Shown: positions 33,007 to 42,005, counted from the stretch's first letter. The stretch: 64,000 nucleotides of DNA from Actinomadura luteofluorescens (GCF_013409365.1 NZ_JACCBA010000001.1:9176001-9240000), one strand, 5' to 3'. The notes: generated by a model not told the origin, from the sequence alone. A program made the numbers and translations.

Positions 33007-33720
33007 TCACGGCGCGGGCGGCGGGCACCGGCGGGGAAGCGCGACCCTGCCGGGGCCGTGCTCGAACGTCGACATCACGAGCCACTCGTCCAGTTCGGGG
33101 TCGTAGAGGTTCTGGAGGCCGAACTGGAGGACCTGCCAGAAGGTCGTCGGGTCGCGCTGGTCGACGTAGACGTCGCCGAGCGCGATCGGGAACCTGAGGT
33201 ACTTCCCCGGTGGCAGTTGCGGGGCGACGACGCCGACCCGCCAGTGGTTCACGTGGCGCTGCGGCTCTCGCTGCAGGATCTCCCGCCCGACGAAGCGCGC
33301 CGTCCTGAGTTTCCGGTTGAGCAGGCCGAGGTCGAATCCCGGGATTCGCGAGCACCGGTGGTCGCTGAGACCGGGCCATTTGTACGTCAGGGTGTAGAGG
33401 GAATTCTTGTAGATCAGGTTCGTGAACCAGATCGGATATCGCGGGCCGCCCGCGATCATCTGGCTGTTCCCGTTTCTCCCCGCCCAGGTGAACGGGACCG
33501 TGATGCCGAGATCCCGGACGATCCATTTTCCTGTCCCGTGGAAGTCCCTCGGGAGCTGGGGCGGTGGGGGCGTGCGCGGGCCGGTCTCCATCGCGGTCGC
33601 GGCGCCGCCCGGCGGCCGGGGTGCGGCGGCGTAGGCCGGCGGCAGGGCGGCCGGGACCATGGCGATCAACCCGGCGAGCGCCCCCGACGCGGCCGCCCGG
33701 TGCGAGCGTGTCCAGTCCAT
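33007..33720 (-). CDS. Secreted protein of unknown function
   Basis: 237 aa. A Sec-type signal peptide is visible: positive MDWTRSHR, hydrophobic ASGALAGLIAMVPAALP and a likely cleavage after AYA near residue 32. The mature part is Pro-rich at first, then a globular domain with GTGKWIVRDLGITVPFTW and several Trp/Tyr-rich segments; two Cys only. I do not recognise the family. It may mark the right boundary of the cluster, since a variant of the AT-rich element is 172 nt upstream. Confidence 0.65.
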   Translation of the reverse strand: MDWTRSHRAAASGALAGLIAMVPAALPPAYAAAPRPPGGAATAMETGPRTPPPPQLPRDFHGTGKWIVRDLGITVPFTWAGRNGNSQMIAGGPRYPIWFTNLIYKNSLYTLTYKWPGLSDHRCSRIPGFDLGLLNRKLRTARFVGREILQREPQRHVNHWRVGVVAPQLPPGKYLRFPIALGDVYVDQRDPTTFWQVLQFGLQNLYDPELDEWLVMSTFEHGPGRVALPRRCPPPAP

Positions 33721-34020
33721 GACTCTCCCGGCCGCCGCGTCCCGCGCGGTTGCGGCGCGGCAGGTCGAACGCGGCGATCATCCTGCTCCTCCCCGGAGGC
33801 CGCGGGACCGAAGACCACAGGCAGGTCAGGGTCCTTCCTCGTCCCGGTACGGGATCGGCGCTGTCAAGGGCGAAGACCGCCGCCCGGCGGCACTTCTTAA
33901 ATGTAGTAATTCGCCATAGTTGAGTGGCGATTGTGCTGCTTGTCTCTAGATCGGCCGGGTGTCCCCTCCGGCCGATCCCCCCGAGACCGGGCCCCGCGGC
34001 CCGCCTCCAGGAGGCAGAAG
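33721..34020. other. Intergenic promoter region with AT-rich variant element
   Basis: 300 nt between the divergent secreted-protein and metallopeptidase genes. Holds ACTTCTTAAATGTAGT at 33892-33907, a 16-nt relative of the cluster dyad, and CATAGTTGAG at 33915. No gene seen. AGGAGG at 34009 serves the peptidase GTG at 34021. Confidence 0.5.
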
Positions 34021-36912
34021 GTGCCCAGGACACGCTGGACCACCGTGACCGCTCTGGCGGCCACCGGAACACTGCTCACCACCGGCCTCGCGGTCCCCGG
34101 ACGGGCCGAGCCGCCGCCGCCCCGCCCGCGGCCGCCGGGCGAGCACACCGAACTCCCCGACAAGGACGCGCGGCCGGGGCGGCTGGCCCCGACGAGCCGC
34201 CAGGTGGGCGCCGCCCGCGGCGTGACCGTGCGCTGGAACAGGCTCGGCACCCCCGCCTCGGTGACCGATGCCGGCCCCCTCGCCGGCGGGCTGTCCGGGG
34301 ATCCGGAGAAGGCCGCCCGCGCGTACCTGGCCGGGCACCGGGACCTTTACGGCCTCGACGGCGCCGCCGTCGGCGCCCTGGAGAAGGTCGCCGTCAACCC
34401 GGTCGGCGACGGTGCGGCCGTGCTGCTGCGCCAGCGGTTCGGCGGCCTGCCCGCCGGCTACGACGGGCTGGTGGCGGTCGGCGTGGCAGGCGGCGAGGTC
34501 GTCTCGGTCACCTCCACCCTCTCCCGGGACGGCGCCGCCCCGGCGCCCGCCACGCTCTCCCGCGAGGACGCGGTGGCCGCCGCCGGGCGGGACGCGGGCA
34601 TCCCCGCGTCGGCCGGCGACCCGGGCAAGGCGCGGCTCGTCGCGGTGCCCACGGCCGAGGGCGTCCGCAGCGCTTACCAGGTCACGCTCATGGACGCCTC
34701 CGGAGCGGAGCCGAAGGCCGTCACGTCCTACGTCGACGCCCGGACCGGCTCGGTGCTCGTGCGCGAGAACCTCGTCGACCACGACAGCGACAACCCGCGC
34801 TGGGCGGTGTTCCCGGCGACCCCGCCCGGCGACTACTCCTCCCGCGACACCAGGGAGACCTGGTGCTTCGCGCCCGCGGCGGGCTGCCGCCCCGTCGGCG
34901 GAGACCCCTCGAGCGGGCGGCCCTGGGACGTCGACCCGGCGACCGGCGCGCCCAGCGCGACGACCGTGGGCAACGCGGCGCGGGCGCACGAGAACCGTGC
35001 GAGCAGCGACCCCTTCACGGTCGGGACCCGCACCAGCGCGCCCAGGCCCGACGGGAACTACACCTACCCGTGGACCAACCAGTGGCACACGAGCAAGTGC
35101 GATCCCGCGACGCTGGACGGCCCGCAGGAGGCGGACCTGGAAGCGGCCATGTCCAACCTGTTCGTCCAGCACAACCGGATGCACGACTGGTCGTACCGGC
35201 TCGGCTTCACCGAGTCGGCCTGGAACATGCAGGCCGACAACGGTGAGCGCGGCGGCCGGGGCGGCGACCCCGAGCAGGGCAACGCGCAGGCGGGCGCGCG
35301 GTTCCCGACCGTCCGCGACAACGCCAACCAGATCACCCCGCCGGACGGGACCCCCGCCATCACCAACATGTACCTGTGGCAGCCGGTCGCGGGCTCGTTC
35401 TACCCGCCGTGCGTCGACGGCGACTTCGACATGAGCGTCATCGGGCACGAGTACACTCACGCCATCTCCGGCCGCATGATCGCCGGACCGGACGCGGGGT
35501 GGAGCGGGCCGCAGGCGGGCGCGATGAACGAGAGCACCTCCGACCTGTTCGCCATGGAGTACCTCAACGAGTACGGGCTGCGCCAGCCCGGCCGCACGCC
35601 GTACGTCATCGGCGGGTACGTCACCGGCGACCGGCGCGCCGGGATCCGCAACTACGACATGAGCCGGAGCCCGCTGAACTACGCCGACCTCGGGTACGAC
35701 CTGGTCGGCACCCAGGTCCACGCCGACGGCGAGATCTGGACCGCCACCCAGTTCGATCTGCGGGAGGCGTTCGTCCGGCGGTACGGCGACGGAAGCGCGG
35801 CGTCGCAGCGCGCCTGCGCCGACGGGGCGGTGCCTGTGGCGAAGTGCCCGGGCAACCGGCGGTGGGCGCAGGTCTCGTTCGACGCGCTGCTGCTCATGGC
35901 CAGCGGCGCGGTCAGCTACGTCGACCACCGCGACGCCCTGCTCGCCGCCGACACGCTCCGCTTCGGAGGCAGGGACCACGAGATGATGTGGAAGGTCTTC
36001 GCCGAGCACGGCCTCGGGGAGGACGCCGCAAGCAACGGCCCCGCCGACGCCGACCCGACGCCGAGCTTCGCCTCGCCCCTGTCGCGCAACGCCCGCGTCC
36101 GGCTGGCGCCCCTCGGGGACGCCAGGGGCGCCAAGGTCCGCCTGTACGTGGGCGACTACGAGGCCCGCGCGGTCCCGGTCGCCGACACCGACCCGGCGAC
36201 CCCGCTCGGCGACACCGTCGCGCTCACCCCGGGCCGGTACTCCTTCGTCGCGGTGGGGGCGGGCTTCGGGCACCGGAGGTTCACCGCCACGGTCGGCGCG
36301 TCGCAGCGGACCCTTCCGATCGCGATGTCCCGCAACGAGGCCGCGGGTGCCAACGGCGCGACGGCGACCGGTGACGGCGTTTCCCAGGCCGCGCTGCTGG
36401 ACGAGACGGAGACGACCAACTGGCAGTCGGTGACGGCCCCGGTCGCCGGCCGCCAGGTGACCGTGGACCTGGCCGGCGACCGCCCGGTCAGGGTCGGCCG
36501 GGTGCAGGTCAGCGCGATGCTGCGGCCGTCGGTGGCGGGCGACCCGGAGGGTGCGGGCGGCACGCAGAACCGGTTCACGGCGCTGCGCGCCTTCCGGCTC
36601 CTGGCCTGCGACGCCTCCAAGGCCGACTGCGCACGGCCGGGCTCGTACCGCACCGTCTACACCAGCCCGTCCGACGCCTTCCCGGCCGACCGGCCGCGGC
36701 CCACGGCGCCCGACCTGATCATGCGCTCGTTCGACGTGCGGGACGTCACCGCGACGCACCTGCGGCTCGAGGTGGTCTCCAGCCAGTGCACCGGCGCGCC
36801 GGCCTACGCGGGGGAGCAGGACGAGGATCCGCGGTCCGCCACCGACTGCGGCACCGCGAGCCCGAGCGCCGGCATCGTCCGGACCGCCGAGCTCCAGGCG
36901 TTCGCCCGGTAG
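34021..36912 (+). CDS. Secreted M36 (fungalysin)-family metallopeptidase
   Basis: 963 aa from GTG 34021 with AGGAGG upstream. Signal peptide about residues 1-32 (RTRWTTVTALAATGTLL core), FTP/PepSY-like propeptide, then catalytic GHEYTHAISGR (His476, Glu477, His480) and NESTSD with Glu504 as third zinc ligand. A C-terminal region after about residue 780 looks like a beta-sandwich/PA-type or discoidin-like add-on with paired Cys. It degrades extracellular protein. A perfect 18-bp hairpin follows the stop. Confidence 0.92.
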   Translation: MPRTRWTTVTALAATGTLLTTGLAVPGRAEPPPPRPRPPGEHTELPDKDARPGRLAPTSRQVGAARGVTVRWNRLGTPASVTDAGPLAGGLSGDPEKAARAYLAGHRDLYGLDGAAVGALEKVAVNPVGDGAAVLLRQRFGGLPAGYDGLVAVGVAGGEVVSVTSTLSRDGAAPAPATLSREDAVAAAGRDAGIPASAGDPGKARLVAVPTAEGVRSAYQVTLMDASGAEPKAVTSYVDARTGSVLVRENLVDHDSDNPRWAVFPATPPGDYSSRDTRETWCFAPAAGCRPVGGDPSSGRPWDVDPATGAPSATTVGNAARAHENRASSDPFTVGTRTSAPRPDGNYTYPWTNQWHTSKCDPATLDGPQEADLEAAMSNLFVQHNRMHDWSYRLGFTESAWNMQADNGERGGRGGDPEQGNAQAGARFPTVRDNANQITPPDGTPAITNMYLWQPVAGSFYPPCVDGDFDMSVIGHEYTHAISGRMIAGPDAGWSGPQAGAMNESTSDLFAMEYLNEYGLRQPGRTPYVIGGYVTGDRRAGIRNYDMSRSPLNYADLGYDLVGTQVHADGEIWTATQFDLREAFVRRYGDGSAASQRACADGAVPVAKCPGNRRWAQVSFDALLLMASGAVSYVDHRDALLAADTLRFGGRDHEMMWKVFAEHGLGEDAASNGPADADPTPSFASPLSRNARVRLAPLGDARGAKVRLYVGDYEARAVPVADTDPATPLGDTVALTPGRYSFVAVGAGFGHRRFTATVGASQRTLPIAMSRNEAAGANGATATGDGVSQAALLDETETTNWQSVTAPVAGRQVTVDLAGDRPVRVGRVQVSAMLRPSVAGDPEGAGGTQNRFTALRAFRLLACDASKADCARPGSYRTVYTSPSDAFPADRPRPTAPDLIMRSFDVRDVTATHLRLEVVSSQCTGAPAYAGEQDEDPRSATDCGTASPSAGIVRTAELQAFAR

Positions 36913-36920
36913 GCGGCACC

Positions 36921-36959
36921 GGCGAGGCGGGGGGCGGAGCATCCGCCCCCCGCCTCGCC
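36921..36959. terminator. Strong hairpin terminator after the metallopeptidase
   Basis: Perfect 18-bp inverted repeat (36921-36938 with 36942-36959, loop gca) starting 9 nt after the stop codon. No U-tract, as is common in GC-rich actinomycetes. Confidence 0.75.
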
Positions 36960-37080
36960 GTGCGCGGCGGGCGGACCGGACGGCCATTCGGGCTTTGCAA
37001 TGCCTGCCAGGGGCTTGTCCCCGCGTGCCCGGCCCGGGCCGGTCCGGTTGACGGAGCGCCACGGTGAAGCGACTTTCTGA

Positions 37081-37095
37081 AAGGAAAGTTTCCTT
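37081..37095. promoter_or_regulatory. Palindromic operator AAGGAAAGTTTCCTT upstream of the LPMO
   Basis: Perfect palindrome AAGGAAA-G-TTTCCTT, 71 nt before the LPMO start. On the other strand it reads AAGGAAACTTTCCTT, sharing ACTTTCCT and AGG with the element before the hexosaminidase at 50891-50906. Likely operator for a chitin/GlcNAc-responsive regulator. Confidence 0.6.
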
Positions 37096-37166
37096 AGAGT
37101 TGGCCCGCGGGCCGGCTCCCCTCCGCCTCCGGGTACGCCGTACCTCCCCCGCCAAGGAGAAGCAGG

Positions 37167-37760
37167 ATGCCAAGGAAGACCAGCATCGCCGTGGCCGCCG
37201 CCGTGACCGCCGGGCTGCCGCTGGCGCTCGCCGTGCCGGCGTGGTCCCACGGGTACACCACCTCGCCCCCGAGCCGCAGCTACCTGTGCGGGACGCACCA
37301 GGTCCGCAACTGCGGCCAGATCCAGTGGGACCCCGACGGCGTCGAGGGCCCGAAGGGGTTCCCCCAGCGCGGACCGGGCGACGGCAGGATCTGCGCGGGC
37401 GCCGACGGGCGCTGGGCGCCGCTCGACGACCAGCGCGGCGGGACCGGGTGGCCGGCGACCAGGGTGACCGCCGGCCAGTCCTTCGGCATCAGCTGGCAGT
37501 TCACCGCCGCGCACGCCACCACGTCGTTCCGCTACTTCCTCACCAAGGACGGCTGGGACGCCACCAGGCCGCTGACCCGCGACGCGCTGGACCTCACGCC
37601 GTTCCTCCAGCAGAACTACAACGGGCGGCCGCCGTCCGGCCAGACCACCCACACCGGGACGCTCCCGCAGCGGCACGGCCGGCACCTGCTGCTCGCCGTG
37701 TGGGACATCGCCGACACCGGCAACGCCTTCTACCAGTGCTCCGACCTCGACTTCGGCTGA
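37167..37760 (+). CDS. AA10 lytic polysaccharide monooxygenase, secreted
   Basis: 197 aa, ATG with AAGGAG upstream. Signal peptide residues 1-27 ends AWS, leaving mature N-terminal His28 (HGYTTSPPSRS), which with the His in TAAHATTS builds the copper histidine brace. C-terminal HLLLAVWDIADTGNAFYQCSDLDF is typical of chitin-active AA10. Single-domain, no carbohydrate-binding module. It cleaves crystalline chitin oxidatively and fits with the GH20 enzyme at 48092. Confidence 0.95.
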   Translation: MPRKTSIAVAAAVTAGLPLALAVPAWSHGYTTSPPSRSYLCGTHQVRNCGQIQWDPDGVEGPKGFPQRGPGDGRICAGADGRWAPLDDQRGGTGWPATRVTAGQSFGISWQFTAAHATTSFRYFLTKDGWDATRPLTRDALDLTPFLQQNYNGRPPSGQTTHTGTLPQRHGRHLLLAVWDIADTGNAFYQCSDLDFG

Positions 37761-37772
37761 TCCGCGGAAAGC

Positions 37773-37818
37773 CCGGCCGGCCCGAGGCGGGCGTGCCTCC
37801 CCGCCGCGGGCCGGCCGG
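37773..37818. terminator. Hairpin after the LPMO gene
   Basis: 12-bp stem (37773-37784 with 37807-37818) separated by a 22-nt GC-rich loop, 12 nt after the stop. Confidence 0.55.
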
Positions 37819-37850
37819 TGTTGTCACCGGGTAACACCCCCGGATACCGT
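37817..37850 (+). promoter_or_regulatory. tetR promoter with overlapping GGTGTT/AACACC dyad
   Basis: TTGTCA (37821) and GATACC/ATACCG (37843-37849) at 16-17 nt spacing place the transcription start at or next to the ATG at 37857, so the mRNA is probably leaderless. Arms GGTGTT (37817) and AACACC (37833) overlap the -35 box and could be the TetR autoregulatory site. Confidence 0.5.
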
Positions 37851-37856
37851 GCTGTC

Positions 37857-38513
37857 ATGACGAGTGCGGCGGGCCGGCCGGGGCCCGGACCACGGCGCGA
37901 CCCCGGCCGCCGCCGTGCCCTGCTGGAGGCGGCCGACCGGGTCATCCAGCGCGAGGGCCCCGAGGCGTCCATGGCCGCGATCGCCGCGGAGGCGGGCATC
38001 AGCAAGCCGATCCTGTACCGCCACTTCGGCGACAAGAGCGGCCTCTACCAGGCGCTGGCCGAGCGGCACACGCGCAAGCTGATCGAGGGGATCCGGGACG
38101 AGTTCTCCCGCGGCGACCCGATCCGCGACCGCACCCGCTCCACCATCGACACCTACCTGGCGACGATCTCCAAGAACCTCAACCTCTACCGGTTCCTCAT
38201 GCACCGGGCGAGCGCCGAGGACACCGCCACGCACAGCGCGATGAGCACCATGATCCGGGACGTGAGCCGCGAGCTGGCCGAGGTGATGATCGCCGAGGGG
38301 GAGATGGCGGACCGGACCCGCGCCTACGTGTGGGGGCACGCGATCGTCGGCATGGTGCAGACGGCGGGCGACTGGTGGCTCGACCACGCCGACGACGTGC
38401 CGCGCGAGGCCGTCGTGGACGGCCTCGTCGACCTCGTCCTCGGCGGGCTGCCCGCCGCCGCGTCCGAAGCCCGCGGCCCCCGGCCGCCCGACGACCCGCG
38501 ATCCCCGAGGTGA
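37857..38513 (+). CDS. TetR-family transcriptional regulator
   Basis: 218 aa; leaderless ATG chosen from promoter spacing. N-terminal HTH: LLEAADRVIQREGPEAS, AAIAAEAGISKPILYRHFGDK, LYQALAERH. The C-terminal domain is of the TetR_C type with several Trp and no recognisable ligand signature. It overlaps the cupin gene start as GTGA, so the two are translationally coupled; likely autoregulated and possibly controlling that gene. Confidence 0.9.
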   Translation: MTSAAGRPGPGPRRDPGRRRALLEAADRVIQREGPEASMAAIAAEAGISKPILYRHFGDKSGLYQALAERHTRKLIEGIRDEFSRGDPIRDRTRSTIDTYLATISKNLNLYRFLMHRASAEDTATHSAMSTMIRDVSRELAEVMIAEGEMADRTRAYVWGHAIVGMVQTAGDWWLDHADDVPREAVVDGLVDLVLGGLPAAASEARGPRPPDDPRSPR

Positions 38514-38917
38514 CCGTGCAGACCCCTGTGCAGACCCCCGCGCAGCCCCGGCCCCAGGGCGCCCAGCGGCCCGAACCGGCCGTGCTCACCGAGGAGCGGC
38601 CCTGGGGCCGCTTCGAGCGGTTCACCCTCAACGAGCCCTCCACCGTGAAGATCATTCACGTGGAGCCGGGGCAGCGGCTCAGCCTCCAGCGGCACCGGGA
38701 CCGCGACGAGCTGTGGGTCGCGCTCGACCCGGGCGCGGTGTTCGAGGTGGCCGGGCGGCGCATCCTGCCGGAGGTGGGGGAGCGGGTGCTGATCCGCGCC
38801 GGGGACGCCCACCGGCTCGGCTCGGACGGCCCGGCCGTGCGCGTCATGGAGATCGCCTTCGGCCGGTTCGACGAGGACGACATCGAGCGCCTCGAAGACG
38901 CCTACGGCCGCGCCTGA
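38510..38917 (+). CDS. Type II mannose-6-phosphate isomerase-like cupin
   Basis: 135 aa from GTG 38510 (overlap with tetR); GTG 38516 is an alternative. ERPWGRFERFTL, VKIIHVEPGQRLSLQRHRDRDELWVAL and GERVLIRAGDAHRLGSDGP match the C-terminal PMI cupin of ManC/AlgA-type enzymes, here as a stand-alone domain with the metal-binding His pair and Glu. It may isomerise a phosphosugar or be a sensor cupin. 16-bp convergent overlap with dppF. Confidence 0.85.
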   Translation: MTVQTPVQTPAQPRPQGAQRPEPAVLTEERPWGRFERFTLNEPSTVKIIHVEPGQRLSLQRHRDRDELWVALDPGAVFEVAGRRILPEVGERVLIRAGDAHRLGSDGPAVRVMEIAFGRFDEDDIERLEDAYGRA

Positions 38918-39963
38918 CCCCCGTCCTCCGGCGCCCGTCCCTCCACGGGCGGGGCCGTCGCGCCGGCGCCGTCGGCGAAGTGGCAGGCCACCGCCTGGGG
39001 CGGCCCGCCCCGCGGGACGAGCGCGGGCGTCTCCCGCTCGCAGACGCCGGCGGCCATGTAGCAGCGGGTCCGGAACCGGCACCCGCTCGGCGGCTCGGCC
39101 GGCGACGGCACCTCCCCGCGCAGCACGATCTCGCCCGCGTCGTCGTCCGGCCGGTCGCGGACGGACGGCGCCGCCGACAGCAGCGCCCGGGTGTAGGGGT
39201 GCTGCGGGTCGCCGAACACCTCGGCGGCCGGGCCCTGTTCCACGATCGTCCCGAGGTACATCACGGCGACGTCGTCGGCGATGTGCCGGACGACGTCCAG
39301 GTCGTGGGAGATGAACAGGTACGCCACGCCCAGCTCGGACTGCAGGTCGGCCAGCAGGTTGAGGATCTGCGCGCGGACCGACACGTCCAGCGCGGACACC
39401 GCCTCGTCGCACACCAGGAGCTTCGGCCTCAGCGCCAGGGCGCGGGCGATCGCGACGCGCTGGCACTGGCCGCCCGACAGCTGGTGCAGGTGCCGGGGGC
39501 CGTGCTCGGGGCTCAGGCCCACCAGATCGAGGAGCCGGGCGACCTCGGCGTCCTCCCGGTCGCGCGGCACGATCCCGGAATGGACGCGCCAGCCCTCGGC
39601 GATGACGTCGGCGACGGTCATCCTCGGATTCAGCGACGTGTAGGGGTCCTGGAACACCATCTGCAGGTCGCGGCTCATGCGGCGGCGGCGCCGCGGCGGG
39701 ACGGACGCCAGGTCCGCCCCCGCGAACTCGATCGACCCGGCGAACGCGGGGCGCAGCCCCACCACGGCCCGCGCCAGCGTCGACTTGCCGCAGCCCGACT
39801 CGCCGACGACGCCGAGCGTCCGCCCGGCCCGCACGGTCAGGTCGAGGCCGGCGACGACGGGCACCCGGCGCCGCCCGAACCCGTGGCGGCCGGGGCGCTC
39901 GTACCCCGCCTCCAGGCCGCTGACCTTGAGCACGACCTCGGTGTCCTGCGCGGTGGCCGTCAT
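38902..39963 (-). CDS. Oligopeptide/dipeptide ABC transporter ATPase (DppF-like)
   Basis: 353 aa, ATG with GAGGAG upstream. Walker A GESGCGKST, signature LSGGQCQRVAIARAL, Walker B LLVCDEAVSALD, then the oligo_HPY tail HPYTRALLSAAP with a C-terminal Cys cluster (SGCRFRTRCYMA, VCERE). Last gene of the minus-strand operon; its start overlaps the DppD stop as ATGA. Energises uptake with DppD. Confidence 0.93.
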   Translation of the reverse strand: MTATAQDTEVVLKVSGLEAGYERPGRHGFGRRRVPVVAGLDLTVRAGRTLGVVGESGCGKSTLARAVVGLRPAFAGSIEFAGADLASVPPRRRRRMSRDLQMVFQDPYTSLNPRMTVADVIAEGWRVHSGIVPRDREDAEVARLLDLVGLSPEHGPRHLHQLSGGQCQRVAIARALALRPKLLVCDEAVSALDVSVRAQILNLLADLQSELGVAYLFISHDLDVVRHIADDVAVMYLGTIVEQGPAAEVFGDPQHPYTRALLSAAPSVRDRPDDDAGEIVLRGEVPSPAEPPSGCRFRTRCYMAAGVCERETPALVPRGGPPQAVACHFADGAGATAPPVEGRAPEDGGQARP

Positions 39964-40994
39964 CGGGGCTCCTCGCTGTGCTGGGAGGCGACGACCTCCG
40001 CGGAGTGGTGGCAGGCGACCGCGCGGTCGCCGTCCCCGGCGAGCGGCGGGTCCTCGGTGCGGCACCGGTCGGTCGCGAACGGGCAGCGCGGGTGGAACGC
40101 GCAGCCGCCGGGACGGTGCCGCGGGTCCGGCGGGACGCCGTCGATCGGCTTGAGGCGACCGCCGGACCCGGCGTCCGGCATGGCCTCCAGCAGGCCGAGC
40201 GTGTACGGGTGGGCGGGACGGGTGTAGACGGCGTCCAGCGGGCCCCGCTCCACGATCCGCCCGGCGTACATGACCGCGACGTCCTGCGCGACCCGCGCCA
40301 CCACGCCGAGGTCGTGCGAGACCAGCAGCGTCGCGAGGTCGGCCTCGCGCTGCCGGCGCGCGAGCAGCCGCAGGATCTGCGCCTGCACGGTGACGTCGAG
40401 CGCGGTGGTGGGCTCGTCGGCGAGCAGCACCGACGGGCCCAGCGCGAGCGCCATCGCGATCACCGCGCGCTGCCGCATGCCGCCGGAGAACTCGTGCGGG
40501 TGGTCGCCGTACCGGGACTCGGCGGCGGCGATGCCGACCTCGCGCATCAGCGCGACCGCCCGTTCCCGGGCCTCCCGCCGGCCGAGGCCGAGGCGCCGCC
40601 GGAAGGGCTCGGCGATCTGCGGGCCGACGGCGAAACCGGGGTTCAGCGCCGCCATCGGGTCCTGGAAGATCATCGCGACGCGGCTGCCGCGGGTCTCGCG
40701 CCAGCGCCGGGCGGAGAACCCGCCCGTGTCCTCGCCGTCCAGGACGACCGAGCCCGAGGTGACCTGCGCGCCGGGCGGCAGCAGCCCGATGAGCGCGAGG
40801 GAGGTCAGGCTCTTGCCGCTGCCGGACTCGCCCACCAGGGCGAGCACGCGGCCGCGCCGCAGCCGCAGGTCGACGCCCCGCACGACCGGCGTGACCTGCC
40901 GGCCGGAGCGGAACCCGATGTGCACGTCGCGCAGCTCCGCGGCCACGTCCCCCGGGGCGGGGGCGTCCGCGTGGTCGACGGCTGGAACGGTCAT
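39960..40994 (-). CDS. Oligopeptide/dipeptide ABC transporter ATPase (DppD-like)
   Basis: 344 aa from ATG 40994 (GGAG 6 nt upstream), preferred over ATG 41006. Walker A GESGSGKS, FSGGMRQRAVIAMALA, LLADEPTTALDVTVQ, HDLGVVARVAQDVAVMYAG, HPYTLGLLEAMP and the Cys-rich CAFHPRCPFATDRC tail. Sits between DppC and DppF. Confidence 0.93.
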   Translation of the reverse strand: MTVPAVDHADAPAPGDVAAELRDVHIGFRSGRQVTPVVRGVDLRLRRGRVLALVGESGSGKSLTSLALIGLLPPGAQVTSGSVVLDGEDTGGFSARRWRETRGSRVAMIFQDPMAALNPGFAVGPQIAEPFRRRLGLGRREARERAVALMREVGIAAAESRYGDHPHEFSGGMRQRAVIAMALALGPSVLLADEPTTALDVTVQAQILRLLARRQREADLATLLVSHDLGVVARVAQDVAVMYAGRIVERGPLDAVYTRPAHPYTLGLLEAMPDAGSGGRLKPIDGVPPDPRHRPGGCAFHPRCPFATDRCRTEDPPLAGDGDRAVACHHSAEVVASQHSEEPR

Positions 40995-41019
40995 GTGCGT
41001 CTCCATGGGATGTGCGCCA

Positions 41020-41898
41020 TCAGATCTGGGAGCGCGGGTCGGTCAGGTCGCGGAAGGCGTCGCCCACGAGGCCGACGCCGGTGACGACGGCGGCCAGCGC
41101 GATCGCCGGCATCGTGGAGATCCACCAGGCCGACCCGAGGTAGTCGCGGCCCGCCGAGACGGTCGCGCCCCACGACGCCTGGTCCGGCGGGATGCCGAGG
41201 CCGAGGAAGCTCAGCGACGCCTCCGCCACCATGACCAGGCCGATCTGCACGGTCGCGGCGACCAGCAGCGGCTGCCAGCACGACGGCAGCACGTGCCGGA
41301 ACAGGATCCGCGCGTGCCCCGCGCCGAGCACCCGCGCCGAGTCGACGAACTCCAGGTCCCGGGTCGCGAGCGCGGACGCCCGCACCACCCGGGCGAAGAT
41401 CACCCAGCGGGTCACCGCCAGCGTGATGACGATGTTGGTGACGCTCGGGCCGAGGACGCCCGCGATGAGGATGGCCAGCAGGATCGACGGGAACGCCAGC
41501 TGCACGTCCCCGAACCGGGACAGGACGCTGTCGGTCCACCCGCCGAAGTAGCCGGACACCAGTCCCGCCACCAGGCCCACGGCGCCGCCGATGAGCACGG
41601 TGGCGGCGCCGACCAGCAGCGACACGCGGCTTCCGGCGAGCAGGGCGGTCAGCATGTCGCGCCCGACCTGGTCGGTGCCGAGCCACGCGACCGACCCGTC
41701 CCCGAGCCGGGAGCCCGGCGCCAGCAGCCGGTGCGGCAGGTCCGTCGCGGCCGGGTCGTAGGGCATCAGCATCGGCCCGAACACGGCCGCCAGGACGAAC
41801 AGCCCGACGATTCCGAGGCCCGCCCACGCCCGCGCGGGCAGCCTCCTGCGCCGCCGGACCGCGGGAACCGGGATCGCGGCGGGAGCGATGGCACTCAT
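41020..41898 (-). CDS. Oligopeptide/dipeptide ABC transporter permease (DppC-like)
   Basis: 292 aa, ATG with AAGGAGG 4 nt upstream. N-terminal membrane anchor, then LGTDQVGRDMLTALLAGSRVSL and the EAA-loop region SARVLGAGHARILFRHVLPS; about six membrane segments. Pairs with DppB. Its ATG overlaps the stop of a short repeat-derived ORF (41895..42005). Confidence 0.92.
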   Translation of the reverse strand: MSAIAPAAIPVPAVRRRRRLPARAWAGLGIVGLFVLAAVFGPMLMPYDPAATDLPHRLLAPGSRLGDGSVAWLGTDQVGRDMLTALLAGSRVSLLVGAATVLIGGAVGLVAGLVSGYFGGWTDSVLSRFGDVQLAFPSILLAILIAGVLGPSVTNIVITLAVTRWVIFARVVRASALATRDLEFVDSARVLGAGHARILFRHVLPSCWQPLLVAATVQIGLVMVAEASLSFLGLGIPPDQASWGATVSAGRDYLGSAWWISTMPAIALAAVVTGVGLVGDAFRDLTDPRSQI

Positions 41899-42005
41899 GC
41901 GTCCTCCTTGCGGGGGACGATCCCCCGCGCCCCCTGGTTCACTGCGTTCATGCGTTCTTTTGGTGGGGGGGCGACCCCCCACGCCCCCCGGTTCGCTGCG
42001 CTCAT
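41895..42005 (-). CDS. Short 36-residue ORF made of two repeat units, between dppB and dppC
   Basis: ATG 42005 overlaps the dppB stop (ATGA) and has GGAG 5 nt upstream; the TGA at 41895 overlaps the dppC ATG (ATGA). The product starts MSAANRGAWGVAPPPKER and continues with a second, similar Met-Asn-Ala-Val-Asn unit. The phasing keeps translation coupled from dppB to dppC. It may be a repeat insertion tolerated because it is in frame rather than a functional peptide. Confidence 0.4.
   Translation of the reverse strand: MSAANRGAWGVAPPPKERMNAVNQGARGIVPRKEDA
41896..42005. repeat. Tandem ~53-bp repeat with hairpins between dppB and dppC
   Basis: Three CATGCGT starts at 41896, 41949 and 42003, spaced 53 and 54 bp. 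The first two full units each contain a GGGGG...CCCCC hairpin and then CCCCTGGTTCACTGCG or CCCCCGGTTCGCTGCG. Each unit brings a minus-strand ATG, so the repeat carries a start-codon context. Confidence 0.7.
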
